Positions 20,107-30,400 of a stretch of 53,814 nt of DNA are shown in pieces (position 1 is the stretch's first letter; every line of letters starts with the position of its first letter). The position numbers and the translations under genes are program-made. The DNA lies in contig JAGQYP010000022.1 in NCBI GenBank assembly GCA_020436025.1, positions 1 through 53,814 of the forward strand, given 5' to 3'. The notes under the pieces are model-generated. The model was not told where the DNA came from and ran no database searches. It saw only the letters and a list, made by a program, of their open reading frames with translations. This DNA comes from Crocinitomicaceae bacterium (lineage in GTDB: Bacteria > Bacteroidota > Bacteroidia > Flavobacteriales_D > Crocinitomicaceae).

Positions 20107-21165
20107 ATGGGATTAGATAAAAACATGCCAATTTTAGTAACAGGGGCTTCAGGATATTTGGCTTCTTGGATCGTTAAGGATTTATTAGAAGATGGATATC
20201 AAGTTCGAGGGACTGTTCGGTCTACTAAGGCTTTCGCTAAAATTGCGCACTTGACTAAATTACAGGAAAAACATCCAGGGAAATTGGATCTATACGAAGC
20301 GGATCTGATGAAACCTGGTAGTTTTAATGAGGCTGTTAACGGGTGTCAGGTCGTGATTCATACGGCATCCCCATTTTTCATCAGCAAGATAAAAGATGCT
20401 CAGAAACAATTAATCGAACCTGCTCAACAGGGTACTAGAAATGTGTTACAGGCTGTTAATGATTCAGATACAGTCGAAAGGGTTGTGCTCACTTCTTCTT
20501 GCGCGGCAATCTACGGAGATAATATAGATGTTGAACTTGTTGAAGGAGGTGTATTTACAGAAGCTATTTGGAATACCAGTTCTTCGCTTTCGCATAATCC
20601 CTACAGTTACTCAAAAACAGTAGCTGAGAAAACAGCCTGGGAAATGCAGAAAGAATCTGGGAAATGGACTTTAACTACCATCAATCCAGGGTTTATCATG
20701 GGGCCATCTCTGAGTGATAGAACAGACGGGACTTCCGTGACTTACATGATGCAATTGATGAATGGACAATTTAAATCGGGAGTACCTGACCTTCATTTTG
20801 CTGTAGTAGACGTACGAGATGTAGCTCGGGCACATATTTTAGCTGCTGAGAATTATAGAGCTTCGGGCAGACACATCTGCGTATCAGATCACAAAACTTT
20901 TTTGGAATTCGGACAGATATTGAAAGAAGAGTTCCCCAAATACAAACTACCCACCAAAGTAGCTCCAAAATGGCTGCTATACATTATGGGGCCCATGATG
21001 GGAATCACTTGGAAGTTTCTAAATAAGAATATTGGATACAGATTAAATTTTGATAACTCTTACATCAAAGAAGATCTCGGAATTAAATTTACTCCCTTCA
21101 AAAAGACGCTTATTGATCATGCAAATCAGCTGATCAAGTCTGGATTGATAAAGGAGAAAGGATAG
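20107..21165 (+). CDS. NAD(P)-dependent epimerase/reductase (dihydroflavonol reductase-like)
   Basis: A 352-residue extended short-chain dehydrogenase. It has the Rossmann motif VTGASGYLASWIV, the cofactor-selecting GTVRS after beta-2, HTASPF, LTSSCAAIYG (catalytic Ser region) and the catalytic Y-x3-K in PYSYSKTVAEK, then INPGFIMGP. This resembles dihydroflavonol-4-reductase or cinnamoyl-CoA-reductase-like enzymes that reduce ketones or aldehydes; the bacterial substrate is unknown. The ATG six residues before MPILVTGASG is used; starting at MPIL would also be compatible. A near-match to the -7 element (TAAATTCG) lies about 20 bases upstream. It is monocistronic and ends at a repeat-rich convergent gap. 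Confidence 0.85.
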   Translation: MGLDKNMPILVTGASGYLASWIVKDLLEDGYQVRGTVRSTKAFAKIAHLTKLQEKHPGKLDLYEADLMKPGSFNEAVNGCQVVIHTASPFFISKIKDAQKQLIEPAQQGTRNVLQAVNDSDTVERVVLTSSCAAIYGDNIDVELVEGGVFTEAIWNTSSSLSHNPYSYSKTVAEKTAWEMQKESGKWTLTTINPGFIMGPSLSDRTDGTSVTYMMQLMNGQFKSGVPDLHFAVVDVRDVARAHILAAENYRASGRHICVSDHKTFLEFGQILKEEFPKYKLPTKVAPKWLLYIMGPMMGITWKFLNKNIGYRLNFDNSYIKEDLGIKFTPFKKTLIDHANQLIKSGLIKEKG

Positions 21166-21166
21166 A

Positions 21167-21306
21167 GGGAATTAAGAATTAAGAATTAACAATGAAAAAT
21201 TAAGAATTAAGAATTGAGTTATAATTATTCCCTGGTGTAGGATTTACTATTTCGAACTAAATTTCATAATTCATAATTCATAATTCATAATTGATAATTG
21301 ATAATT
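21167..21306. repeat. Opposed arrays of 7-base AATT-type repeats
   Basis: The convergent gap between the epimerase and the AlaDH/PNT-like gene holds GAATTAA three times in tandem (21169-21189) and related units to about 21214. After a unique middle come CATAATT four times and GATAATT twice (21265-21306). The two arrays are approximate inverted copies and could fold together. GGGAATTA at 21167 and TAATTATTCCC ending at 21232 form a further imperfect hairpin that may act as a terminator. Confidence 0.7.
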
Positions 21307-21311
21307 CAAAA

Positions 21312-22523
21312 TCATTCTTTCCCTTCAAGATAATCTTGAAGATACTCGTAAGGTTCGTTCAATTTCCCTTCTAGTGTAGTTTCGCTGGCTCTGTAGATTA
21401 CCTCGTCTTTGTCTTCAACAAAAAGGCTATCAAAAATATTTGCCAGTAGCTCGTTTCCAAAATCAATGGATGCATCTTTTGGGAGTTCACAGGGTAAATT
21501 GTCAACGGCCATTACGGCTATTACTCCTTCTTTTTTGAAATCTGCTTCTGATTCGGTCTGTGGATCGTAGCCATAGATTGGATCTGCAATTTTTGAAGGA
21601 CGTATGGTACTTGCAATCGGACCATCTATATCACAGGAAATATCTGCTACTACTTTGGTTCTGTTTAATTCTTTGGCATCCTCTCGGGTAAACAAAAATG
21701 GAGCATCCGAATCCCAGTAATGACAAGCAATGTACATGTCAGTTTTGGCTAAGAATTTCGGGAATGTTGATTCGTATCCAGAAGGATCATTGTAAAATTC
21801 CTTTTTGTCAAATCCTCCGTCAGATTTTCTTACGTTGTAATAATGGACATCAATATGCGCGAATACAGGATGATCGAATTCTTTGCTCAAATAGTCTTCT
21901 GCACTCACTTCTTTAATATCTAGCTGATCGATAATTTCTCTAGCTCCTTTGCCAACTCTGCCGTGACCAGTCAATAGGATTTTTGCATTGGACTCCAGTT
22001 GAATTTTTTTCAATTCTCCCTCCATTTCCTTTCGATCTGCGCACTGATTGGCTGGTTTTAGGTCATATTTACCCGTCTTTTTTCCGTAAGTCAAAAATCC
22101 ATTGTAACAACCAACGATTCCTGCATATCTTCCAAATCCTATTAATCTTCTACCTTTTGGAGTTGTCATTACCTCATAATCGATCAATTGAATTTTTTGT
22201 TTGATGATCTCTTGAAGCAATTTTCTATTATAGGGTTGCAACTTAAAAGTATGTGAAAAGAAAAGGAATTTTTTACTTGGAATTAGATCATCCAAATTCA
22301 CTTCCTTAACCCCCATGATGATATCACAGTCTGAAATATCCTCCACCACTTCAATTCCTAAATTGGTGTACTCTTCATCCTTAAAAGCTCTGATTGGACT
22401 AGTTTGAACCTTGATTTTTACATGTGGATATTTCTCCTGAACCTGAACACATTGCTGAGGTGATAATGGCACACGCATATCTGGTGGCACTTTTCCTTCT
22501 CTGATAATTCCAAGTTTGATCAT
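21312..22523 (-). CDS. Alanine dehydrogenase/PNT-family NAD(P) oxidoreductase, saccharopine dehydrogenase-like
   Basis: A 403-residue cytoplasmic protein with the N-terminal AlaDH/PNT catalytic pattern (LGIIREGKVPPDMRVPLSP, DIIMGVKEV, FFSHTFKLQPYN). A Rossmann core follows (AKILLTGHGRVGKGA), then a C-terminal lobe (VADISCDIDGPIASTIRPS, AVDNLPCELPKDAS). This arrangement is shared by alanine dehydrogenases and lysine-forming saccharopine dehydrogenases. The DYE and CHYW segments look closer to the saccharopine branch, but I cannot fix the substrate. The Rossmann loop is GHGRVG where the family usually has GxGxxG, so the dinucleotide site looks intact. It starts two bases after the DUF58 gene ends, so they are co-transcribed. 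Confidence 0.78.
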   Translation of the reverse strand: MIKLGIIREGKVPPDMRVPLSPQQCVQVQEKYPHVKIKVQTSPIRAFKDEEYTNLGIEVVEDISDCDIIMGVKEVNLDDLIPSKKFLFFSHTFKLQPYNRKLLQEIIKQKIQLIDYEVMTTPKGRRLIGFGRYAGIVGCYNGFLTYGKKTGKYDLKPANQCADRKEMEGELKKIQLESNAKILLTGHGRVGKGAREIIDQLDIKEVSAEDYLSKEFDHPVFAHIDVHYYNVRKSDGGFDKKEFYNDPSGYESTFPKFLAKTDMYIACHYWDSDAPFLFTREDAKELNRTKVVADISCDIDGPIASTIRPSKIADPIYGYDPQTESEADFKKEGVIAVMAVDNLPCELPKDASIDFGNELLANIFDSLFVEDKDEVIYRASETTLEGKLNEPYEYLQDYLEGKE

Positions 22524-22525
22524 AG

Positions 22526-23446
22526 TTAAACTAATTTGGATCTTTTAATAAGATATTTGAGTAATATATTGTGAAATCCTTCATTGATATCTGCTTCTAC
22601 AAAATCGATATGGTAGTCACCGCATTTCAATTTCAATTCATTTTTAAATTCTTCGGATTTACTGGAAAAATACGCTTTCACCTGATTGGGATTCAGCTTG
22701 ATCTTTTCTCCAGTTTCCATGTCTATGAAAGTATAGGGTCTGTTTTCAAACTCCAGGTCTACTTCATGCTTTTTGTCCACCACATGAAATAAAATTACCT
22801 CGTGTTTATTGTGTTTCAAATGCTGTAGTGCATTGAAAATTTTTTCTTGATCAGCGGAAGAGTCCAGCATGTCAGAAAAAATTAAGACAACTGATCTTCG
22901 GTGACATAGTTCAGAGATTTCATGAAGCGATTCAACAGTATTTGTGGTTACGTTCAAATCTACCTCATTGTATTTTAATTTACTTTCCAGTTCTGCGTAA
23001 ATTCTTTGTAGATGACTCTGAGCCAAACCTACTTTTGTATGCATGTCCAGGCCTTGAGAAAATACACTCAATCCCACAGCATCTCGCTGCTTTTTCATCA
23101 GTTCAATTAACGAGGCGATAGCATAAACACTAAAACGCATCTTGTTCATTTCTGAATCTTTAGGGAAATACATGGAAGAAGAGGCGTCTAAAACAAACTG
23201 ACAACGCAAATTTGTTTCTTCCTCGTAACGCTTGGTAAAAAGCTTGCCTGTTCTTGCGTACAATTTCCAATCAATGTGTCTGGTAGATTCTCCTTTGTTG
23301 TAGAGTCTGTGTTCAGCAAATTCAACCGAAAACCCATGGAAGGGTGACTTATGTAAACCTGTGATAAAGCCCTCTACAACTTGTTTGGCCAAGAATTCGA
23401 GATTTCCGAATTTAGAAAGTTCCTGTATGTCTATTTTTCCTTGCAA
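22526..23446 (-). CDS. DUF58 domain protein (von Willebrand A-like)
   Basis: A 306-residue protein of the DUF58 family. The characteristic start of this family is present (GFSVEFAEHRLYNKGESTRHIDWKLYARTGKLFTKRYEEE, quoted in parts: HIDWKLYART, FTKRYEEE). A vWA-like domain with a MIDAS-type motif (LDASSSMYF) and SDMLDSS follows. DUF58 proteins usually work with MoxR-type AAA+ ATPases in assembling or activating enzymes or envelope complexes; no moxR gene is in the window. No membrane segments are evident. It is the first gene of a two-gene minus-strand unit and is divergent from the helicase-nuclease gene. Confidence 0.88.
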   Translation of the reverse strand: MQGKIDIQELSKFGNLEFLAKQVVEGFITGLHKSPFHGFSVEFAEHRLYNKGESTRHIDWKLYARTGKLFTKRYEEETNLRCQFVLDASSSMYFPKDSEMNKMRFSVYAIASLIELMKKQRDAVGLSVFSQGLDMHTKVGLAQSHLQRIYAELESKLKYNEVDLNVTTNTVESLHEISELCHRRSVVLIFSDMLDSSADQEKIFNALQHLKHNKHEVILFHVVDKKHEVDLEFENRPYTFIDMETGEKIKLNPNQVKAYFSSKSEEFKNELKLKCGDYHIDFVEADINEGFHNILLKYLIKRSKLV

Positions 23447-23550
23447 AATCGAGCGGATAAAGATATTAAATTAACCGGAAATCAATAATATTATTATTTT
23501 TAAAAGACGATAAAAAGAAGCAATACATTGCACCGATTCAATAAAAATTA

Positions 23551-26500
23551 ATGTCCGATACTGAAATCAAACCTTTACTGATCTTAAAAGCCTCTGCAGG
23601 TAGTGGGAAAACCTATCGATTGGTAGAAGAATTTTTAAAAATCATTCTGAATCAAGAAAACGATACGTATTATCAGTCAGTATTAGCGTTGACATTCACT
23701 AATAAGGCAGCTAAAGAGATGAAGGAAAGGATCATTTCTGCATTAGAGGTGTTATCTAAGAACCACGATGAACCTGGATTTGACTCGGATTTCCTTACCG
23801 GTAAGGTCAATGCTTTGGGACTAAGTCCAGACCATATCCGAGAAAAATCGAAATCTTGTCTGAACGAAATGATTCATAACTACGGGAATTTATCTATCAT
23901 GACGATCGATAAGTTTTCGCATAAAATTGTTCGTGCTTTTGCGAGAGATTTAGAATTGGAAAGTGATTTTGGAATTGAGTTGAATACGGATGAATTAAGA
24001 AAAGAAGTGATCGCTGAAATCATTGATTCTTATGGGAAAGACCCTAAACTATCGAATATTCTTTATAGTTATTCTCGGTCAAATATAGAAGAAGGAAGTG
24101 TTTGGAATGTAGCTCAAAACATTCTGAAATTTTCTAAGTCTCTGGATAGCGAAAAATATGACTTGGAACTGAATAATCTTAAAGCACTTAGTGATGAGGA
24201 TTTTGATAGAATCAGGAAGGAGCTGGATGCCGAAGTAGCCAAGTTGGAAAAGTCATTTGAAGCCCAAGTAGAAAGGTTTATTCAGTTTTTAGAATCGGTT
24301 TCCAATGATGTACAGGATTACGGAAATGTGAATAGTGGCATCTATGCAAATGTTTTGAGAAGGAGGGGGAATAGAATTTCTGATTGCGACCCAATTCTAG
24401 ATGGAAAAACATTAAAAAAATACTACGATAATTGTGATTTTGGAGGAAAGGGGGCAGGCGCAGCTTCTGTAACGGCTCAATCTGCAAAAATTTGTGAATA
24501 CATTGATGAACACGATAACTTTTTATTAGGGCAAGGAGGCAGATATTCTACACTGAAAGGCATCCAAAAGAAGTTTTATAATATTCGATTGATCCGGAAC
24601 ATTCAATCTACCATAGATCAATTGAAAGAAAGTAAAAACATCAAAGAAATTGCCGACTTAAACAAGGAAATTTCCCAAATCATTCTATCTGAATCCGTTC
24701 CATTTATTTACGAAAGGATAGGGGAGCGCTACCGGCATTTTTTGTTAGATGAATTTCAAGATACCTCGGTCATGCAATGGCAAAATTTAGTTCCATTAGT
24801 CGAAAATGGAATAAGTGCCAACCATCATTCTTTAATCGTTGGAGACGCTAAACAATCAATTTACCGATTTAGAAATGGGGAAGTGGAGCAATTTATCAAA
24901 CTTCCAGATTTGTACAATCCGAAGCATTCCGATACCATTGAATCGAAACGTCCATTTTTCAGGTCGATGGGTATTCAGGATTCCTTGAAAGAAAACTATC
25001 GTTCTAGAAGTGAAATTGTCGAATTCAATAATCAGTTTTTTACAAAGTTTGCCTGGAATTTAGCAGAGGAGTACCAGGAAATTTATCAAAAGGATTTTGA
25101 GCAGCATCCAGTAAAAGGTCAAGGAGGATATGTAAAACTCGAGTTTCGGGAAGAATTTGAATTGGAGGAAAAATTGAATGAAACTCTGGAGGTAATCAAA
25201 AGATGTATGTCGCAAGGTTTTGAACCGAAAGATATTTGTTTGATCATTCGAAGAAAAAAAGAAGGGGTAGACTTGGCCACTTGCCTAGAAATAGCAAATA
25301 TTCCAGTCATTTCGGATGAATCACTGTACGTAGGAGCTGAGATTGAAGTGCAACTTGCCTTTACTTTTCTGAATTTGATTGAAGATCCAGAAAATTACGA
25401 GGTACAGAGCTTGTTTGCTGAAAGGTATTTGGAGGCGAAAAAGTTAGATACGAATCGATTAATTCACTATCAATACAAAGAAGATAAGGTAAATTGTTTT
25501 AAGCTGACTGAATTCTTGGTGGATCACAAATTACCAGAGTTAAAGCGGTTTTTGAGTTATGATTCTCTTGTCGAATTAATTTACAGAATCAAACAAGAGC
25601 TTCAATTACAATATGAAAACAATCCCTACTTGGAGTTGTTTTTTGAACAGATTTACAAATATGAAATTCAGAATTCAGCTTATTTGAAGGGGTTTTTGGA
25701 TTGGTGGAAAGATGCTGGTGAAGAAGAAGCAATTACCATTCCCGAGTCTACGAACGCCATTAAGATCATGACGGTGCATAAATCCAAAGGATTGCAATTC
25801 CCTGTAGTAATTGTTCCTTTTGCTGATTGGGGATTTGGAGATATAGGTCAGAGCGGGAAAAAAGACACTCTTTGGGTTAATAGAGAGACGGGTGTGCTTG
25901 ATACTTTTTGCATTGAAACTTCTTCTCCAGAAAAAGAACTTGATGAAGAATTAAAAATGATTTTGCAACATGAAAAGGATCAGATGATTCTAGATGAAAC
26001 CAATAATCTTTACGTTGCTTTAACAAGGCCTGTTGAGCGACTCTATGTTTTTGGAGAAATTGTCAAAGTGGGGAAAGAGAAGAAGTTGAAAGAAGATAAA
26101 ATTAGCTCGGCCATTTTTTCAGCTCTTGATGAAAACTTGATTTTCGAATCAGGAAGTGAAGAATATTACGACAAGTCTTTGAAAATTTCAGATACAGAGA
26201 TTGGATTGGATGGAGAAATATCGGGAAAACAAGGTGTGGCATTTAGTTTTAAACCTATTTACCCGAATGAAAACATTCAGCATAACATAGACTTTGGAAT
26301 ACGTTTGCACAAGCTCATGGCCAAAATCGAGAAGCAAGATGATTTAGAACAATTAGAGCATTTTTTGAAGCATGAGGAATTGGATTCAGAAACGAAATTG
26401 GCATTGAAACACTCGGCCAAGAGCTTGTTCAGCAATCCAGAGATTAAAAAACTCCTATTCGAAGACAATATTGAAGTACTATCCGAACACGACTTAATAA

Positions 26501-26688
26501 CCGAAACAGGGAAAATGCTTAGACCAGATCGCGTATTGATAAAATCAGATCGAGTTGTAGTCGTCGATTTCAAATCAGGAGAGCCAAGACCCAAAGACCA
26601 AAAGCAAATTGATCAGTATGTTCGTATTTTGAATGAGATGGGGAGTCCAAATGTGGAAGGGCGATTGGTTTATTTGAATCAAAAATAG
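23551..26688 (+). CDS. AddA/RecB-like UvrD helicase with C-terminal PD-(D/E)XK nuclease
   Basis: A 1045-residue ATP-dependent DNA helicase-exonuclease for double-strand-break end processing. Superfamily 1 motifs in order are Walker A (ASAGSGKT, residues 14-21), LTFTNKAAKEM, MTIDKF, motif II (LLDEFQDTS), motif III (LIVGDAKQSIYRFR), motif IV region (LKENYRSRSEIVEFN), IMTVHKSKGLQFPVVI and motif VI (YVALTRPVERLYVFG). The C-terminus carries a RecB-family nuclease signature: LRPDRVL, VVVVDFKSG and QIDQYV. This order matches AddA. The usual AddB partner is not in the window. It is divergent from the DUF58 gene, and a methyltransferase follows after 51 bases. Confidence 0.88.
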   Translation: MSDTEIKPLLILKASAGSGKTYRLVEEFLKIILNQENDTYYQSVLALTFTNKAAKEMKERIISALEVLSKNHDEPGFDSDFLTGKVNALGLSPDHIREKSKSCLNEMIHNYGNLSIMTIDKFSHKIVRAFARDLELESDFGIELNTDELRKEVIAEIIDSYGKDPKLSNILYSYSRSNIEEGSVWNVAQNILKFSKSLDSEKYDLELNNLKALSDEDFDRIRKELDAEVAKLEKSFEAQVERFIQFLESVSNDVQDYGNVNSGIYANVLRRRGNRISDCDPILDGKTLKKYYDNCDFGGKGAGAASVTAQSAKICEYIDEHDNFLLGQGGRYSTLKGIQKKFYNIRLIRNIQSTIDQLKESKNIKEIADLNKEISQIILSESVPFIYERIGERYRHFLLDEFQDTSVMQWQNLVPLVENGISANHHSLIVGDAKQSIYRFRNGEVEQFIKLPDLYNPKHSDTIESKRPFFRSMGIQDSLKENYRSRSEIVEFNNQFFTKFAWNLAEEYQEIYQKDFEQHPVKGQGGYVKLEFREEFELEEKLNETLEVIKRCMSQGFEPKDICLIIRRKKEGVDLATCLEIANIPVISDESLYVGAEIEVQLAFTFLNLIEDPENYEVQSLFAERYLEAKKLDTNRLIHYQYKEDKVNCFKLTEFLVDHKLPELKRFLSYDSLVELIYRIKQELQLQYENNPYLELFFEQIYKYEIQNSAYLKGFLDWWKDAGEEEAITIPESTNAIKIMTVHKSKGLQFPVVIVPFADWGFGDIGQSGKKDTLWVNRETGVLDTFCIETSSPEKELDEELKMILQHEKDQMILDETNNLYVALTRPVERLYVFGEIVKVGKEKKLKEDKISSAIFSALDENLIFESGSEEYYDKSLKISDTEIGLDGEISGKQGVAFSFKPIYPNENIQHNIDFGIRLHKLMAKIEKQDDLEQLEHFLKHEELDSETKLALKHSAKSLFSNPEIKKLLFEDNIEVLSEHDLITETGKMLRPDRVLIKSDRVVVVDFKSGEPRPKDQKQIDQYVRILNEMGSPNVEGRLVYLNQK

Positions 26689-26739
26689 TAGGATAGAAAG
26701 CTGAAATCAATTATTATTGTTCAAAATTCTAGAAAGTAT

Positions 26740-27372
26740 ATGGCAAATTATGTTCAATATGGTTGTGGCTTAAGCGCTCCAAATGAGTGGGTGAATTTTG
26801 ATTCCTCGCCGTCATTAAGAATTCAGAGAAATCCATTGTTAAATATATTTTTAGGTAGGAAAACTGGTGTTCGTTTTCCAAAAGAAGTTAGGTATGGAGA
26901 TATTGTCAAAGGTTTGCCTGTGGAAGAGAATTCATGTGACGGATTGTATTGTTCTCATGTATTAGAACACTTAGCCTTGAATGATTTTAGAACAGCGCTT
27001 CAAAATTCATATGTTGTATTGAAACCCGGAGGAACATTTAGAATGCTGATGCCAGATTTAGAGGTTGTTGTAAATCAATATATTACAAACAAGGAACAAG
27101 GAGATCTTCATGCTTCAGAAAAATTCATTCGCTCTACTCATATGGGAAAGGAAATACGAGAAAGAGGTTTGAAAGCTTCATTTGTTTCCATGTTGGGGAA
27201 TTCTAAACATCTGTGGTTATGGGATCATGCTTCTGCTATAGAAGAATTTGAAAAAGTAGGATTTAAAAATATTCGCAAGTGCGAATTCAATGACTCTTCT
27301 GACAAAATGTTCCTGAAAGTGGAAAGTGAGGAAAGGTTTAAGGGAGCGATTGCTTTAGAAATGACAAAATAA
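26740..27372 (+). CDS. Class I SAM-dependent methyltransferase-like protein
   Basis: A 210-residue protein. It contains the post-motif pattern of class I methyltransferases: VQYGCGLSAPNEWVNFD (motif I-like), ENSCDGLYCSHVLEHLALNDF (motif II and the EH pair) and LKPGGTFRMLMPDLEVVV (motif III). The substrate is unknown; members of this group often sit beside glycan or envelope genes, as here, and may modify sugars or lipids. A strong bidirectional terminator follows within five bases of its stop. Confidence 0.78.
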   Translation: MANYVQYGCGLSAPNEWVNFDSSPSLRIQRNPLLNIFLGRKTGVRFPKEVRYGDIVKGLPVEENSCDGLYCSHVLEHLALNDFRTALQNSYVVLKPGGTFRMLMPDLEVVVNQYITNKEQGDLHASEKFIRSTHMGKEIRERGLKASFVSMLGNSKHLWLWDHASAIEEFEKVGFKNIRKCEFNDSSDKMFLKVESEERFKGAIALEMTK

Positions 27373-27400
27373 AAAAGGCTTCTTTTAAGAAGCCTTTTTT
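27371..27400. terminator. Bidirectional intrinsic terminator
   Basis: GGCTTCTTTTAAGAAGCC (27377-27394) forms a 7-8 bp stem, flanked by A6 on the left and T6 on the right. It works on either strand and lies in the convergent gap between the methyltransferase and the T9SS cargo gene. Confidence 0.9.
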
Positions 27401-27424
27401 ATTTTCTAGAATATTTTTTTAATG

Positions 27425-30400
27425 TTAGTTCGCTATAAATACTTTTTCTGTAGTAAGTTCTGAACCATGTAAAATTCTAATAAAATGTACTCCAGAAGTA
27501 CCATTATCTATGGAAATAGATTTGGTTCCTTTCGACATATTAAATTCCCCCGAATTATATACGACTTGTCCTAAAGAGTTTAATACTTCAATGCTGGATC
27601 TTTCACCAGTTGGATAGTCAAATGTAATATTAAAGAAGTTGTTCATCTGCTGAACCTTTACACTTCCTGATTCAATTTCCTTGTTTAAGCTACCTAACAT
27701 ATCCCCATCAGTAGTATTACAAGTTCCATCATTTGAGCAAACCAATAAGAACCTAGTCTCATCAGATTTGGTTTGATCCACAAAGAAGGTATAAGATCCT
27801 TCTTCTCTTAAATTGATCTTTTCGTTTGATTTTAGATCAAGTAGGTATACACAAGTGTATTGGTTGAAATTCTCTAAGTTTTCAACAGTTACAGTGTAAT
27901 AATCAGTAAAAGGAGTATTTACGTAAATAGGATGTGCCACAGTGATTTCGTCTTCGGGGAAGTAAGAAACTGTTAAAGAGTTACCATATTCATCAGTAGT
28001 TGCAATATAAGGTGCAAACTCCTGTGGAGTAACCAAATGAGGGATATCAATTGTATCAGCACCAACTAAAGCATCCGGATGGGTATTGAAACAAATTCTA
28101 TTACCCCAATTATTATGAACAGTGGATACCTTTAAGTAAAGTCCATTGGAACTAGATAGTGATTTCCATGTCGGTGTTTGATCCGTTTTTACTAGTTCAT
28201 TATAATTGGCTTGTAAGGGTTGAGTTGCACCGCTTGGTGGCGCAACCCAATAAGCTTGACCCATACTAATATATTGATCTAAATTCCCAGTACCCCCCGT
28301 TCCATCGTACCAATCGTAAGCTCCCTGGGCAGGATCATATACGTAGTAATAATCATCCATCCTGAAACTTACAGTTTGAAGAGCGGAAAAATCAATAGCA
28401 GAAGGATATGGATTTCCTAAGAAATTCCAATTTGTATACCCTACTTGGGAAAATGTTCCTTTGTTTATGGATCCAGATGATTCCAAAACTGATCCTCCAA
28501 ATGTATTTAAGTCATCACCAATAAATGCATGAAAACCAGTTCCAACTGTGTGCGTATTGTTGATAGCAGGGATATCGAAAAATGCTGAGCCATTCCATTT
28601 CTTAAAACTATAAAAACATGTTCCTCCACTAAGAGCACATCCATCAGGATATCCATCTCCTGAGATTACAAGCTCATCATCCCATTGTTGAAGAGTAAAT
28701 GGGAAAGTAGTAGGTGTAAGATTTCGGTAATCAGCATTTCCAGCAGGCAAATAACGCCTGATTGTAATAGGATCTGAAAAATTTATAGATCCAGGAATTG
28801 CCGCAATGCGTCCATCACCAGAAGCTGATGAATTAATGATAAATTCTGTAGCACCTGAATTGTCAATGTTTCCATTCATAGAAAATGTTCCATTAATTAC
28901 AAAAGTTCCACCAGATAAAGCTAAACCATTTGAATTACTAACGGTAAGGTTGTCAATGTTTGCAATTCCTGTAATTGTGAAAGTTTGTCCAATACTTGGA
29001 CCATCAAAATCCAAAGTTCCTGAAGTCACATTCAGGGTTCCATTAGAAATTATATTCTCTTCTATGGTCAAATCTCCACCTGTAAAATCAAGTGTCCCAG
29101 TTGTCTGGACAACGATAGTTCTAGCAATTGCTCCGGCTGCATCTACATTGACAGTGTGTCCATTTAAAATTGTTACTGAGTCGGATAATGAGGGTAAACA
29201 CCCACAATTCCAGGTTGTAGTTAAACTCCAATCAGATGTCACGCCCGTTGATTCAATATCTCCTTCAGATCCACAGAAAGAAATGTAATCTCCGTCATTT
29301 AAATTAATTGTAAAGGTCACGGTTTCCGTACCAGCATCATACACTCCAGAAGTAGCATTACCATCTGCGGAAAAATCACCTGAAGCACTAATCAAAAGCT
29401 TTGTGGTAAGTGGATTTGTGCCAGGTCTATATGTGGAAATGTCTAGTGTTAAAGTAATGGTTCCCACATCTCCTTGATTTTCTCCTACTCTCCAAACTCT
29501 TTGGAATCTATTGGTACCTATGGGTTCGCTGGCAGGTACATCTGGGGATGTGTTAGCTAGACTAACATTGTCGTCTCCCAGAATAAGATATTCCCCATCC
29601 TGTAAATCATTTGCACCTGAAATTGTTACAATACCTTGACCAGTTGCAGTCAAATTAGATCCATTTGCTTCCTGGCCTATTCCAATTAAATTTTCTCCAT
29701 GATTTGAATCATAAGCGTACAAATCTAGACCAATGGGAGTAGCATATTTAGAAGAAATATAATTTGATAAAATATTGATTTCAGCATCATTTAAAATACC
29801 ACTAAATGCTATAGTCTCGTATATCTTACCATTAAAATAATAAGTTGGTGTAGGTCCCGCTATTGCACCAATTCGCATATGTTGATGACCGGAAGGAGTA
29901 TAAGATGCTAGAGTTGAGTTTGTATAAACATAGCTACCATTAGTATACGAAGAAAGATTAGTCATGTCTCTAATCGTCATATTAAAAGTTGTATTGGTCG
30001 AAAATGGAGCACTGTGAACTGCTTTGTAAGTCGGAGTGTAAGCTGCATTACGAATACCATTTAAAACATGATTGTAAAAAGTCACATATTGATAATTATT
30101 ACTTGTATAACTTTGGCTGATAACCATTTCATAGGAAGTAGGAGTACTATTAAAACTACCTACATAGAGCCAAGTAATTTGATCTGTTTCAAGATCAGGA
30201 ATCGAACCACTTGTCATGTAATCCGCTGAAAATTCAACATATGGCTTACTGTTTTGACCACTTTGGAAATAAGTTGGTCTTCTTGTATTCAACAATTGAA
30301 TTAAATGGTTTCCATTTCCAGAAACATCGTCCCAAAGTGAAATCGTGCCACCATCTGAGGCAGAAGTTATCCGATTAGCATCCAGCCAAACTTCAACTTC

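Noticed and set aside
27371..27400. Riboswitch or small RNA at the GGCTTCTT hairpin
   Set aside because: A short perfect stem with flanking A and T runs in a convergent gap is explained by a bidirectional terminator.
28806..29288. 160-residue plus-strand frame within the T9SS cargo gene
   Set aside because: It lies fully antisense to a gene with signal peptide and sorting domain, and its sequence shows no recognisable domain.
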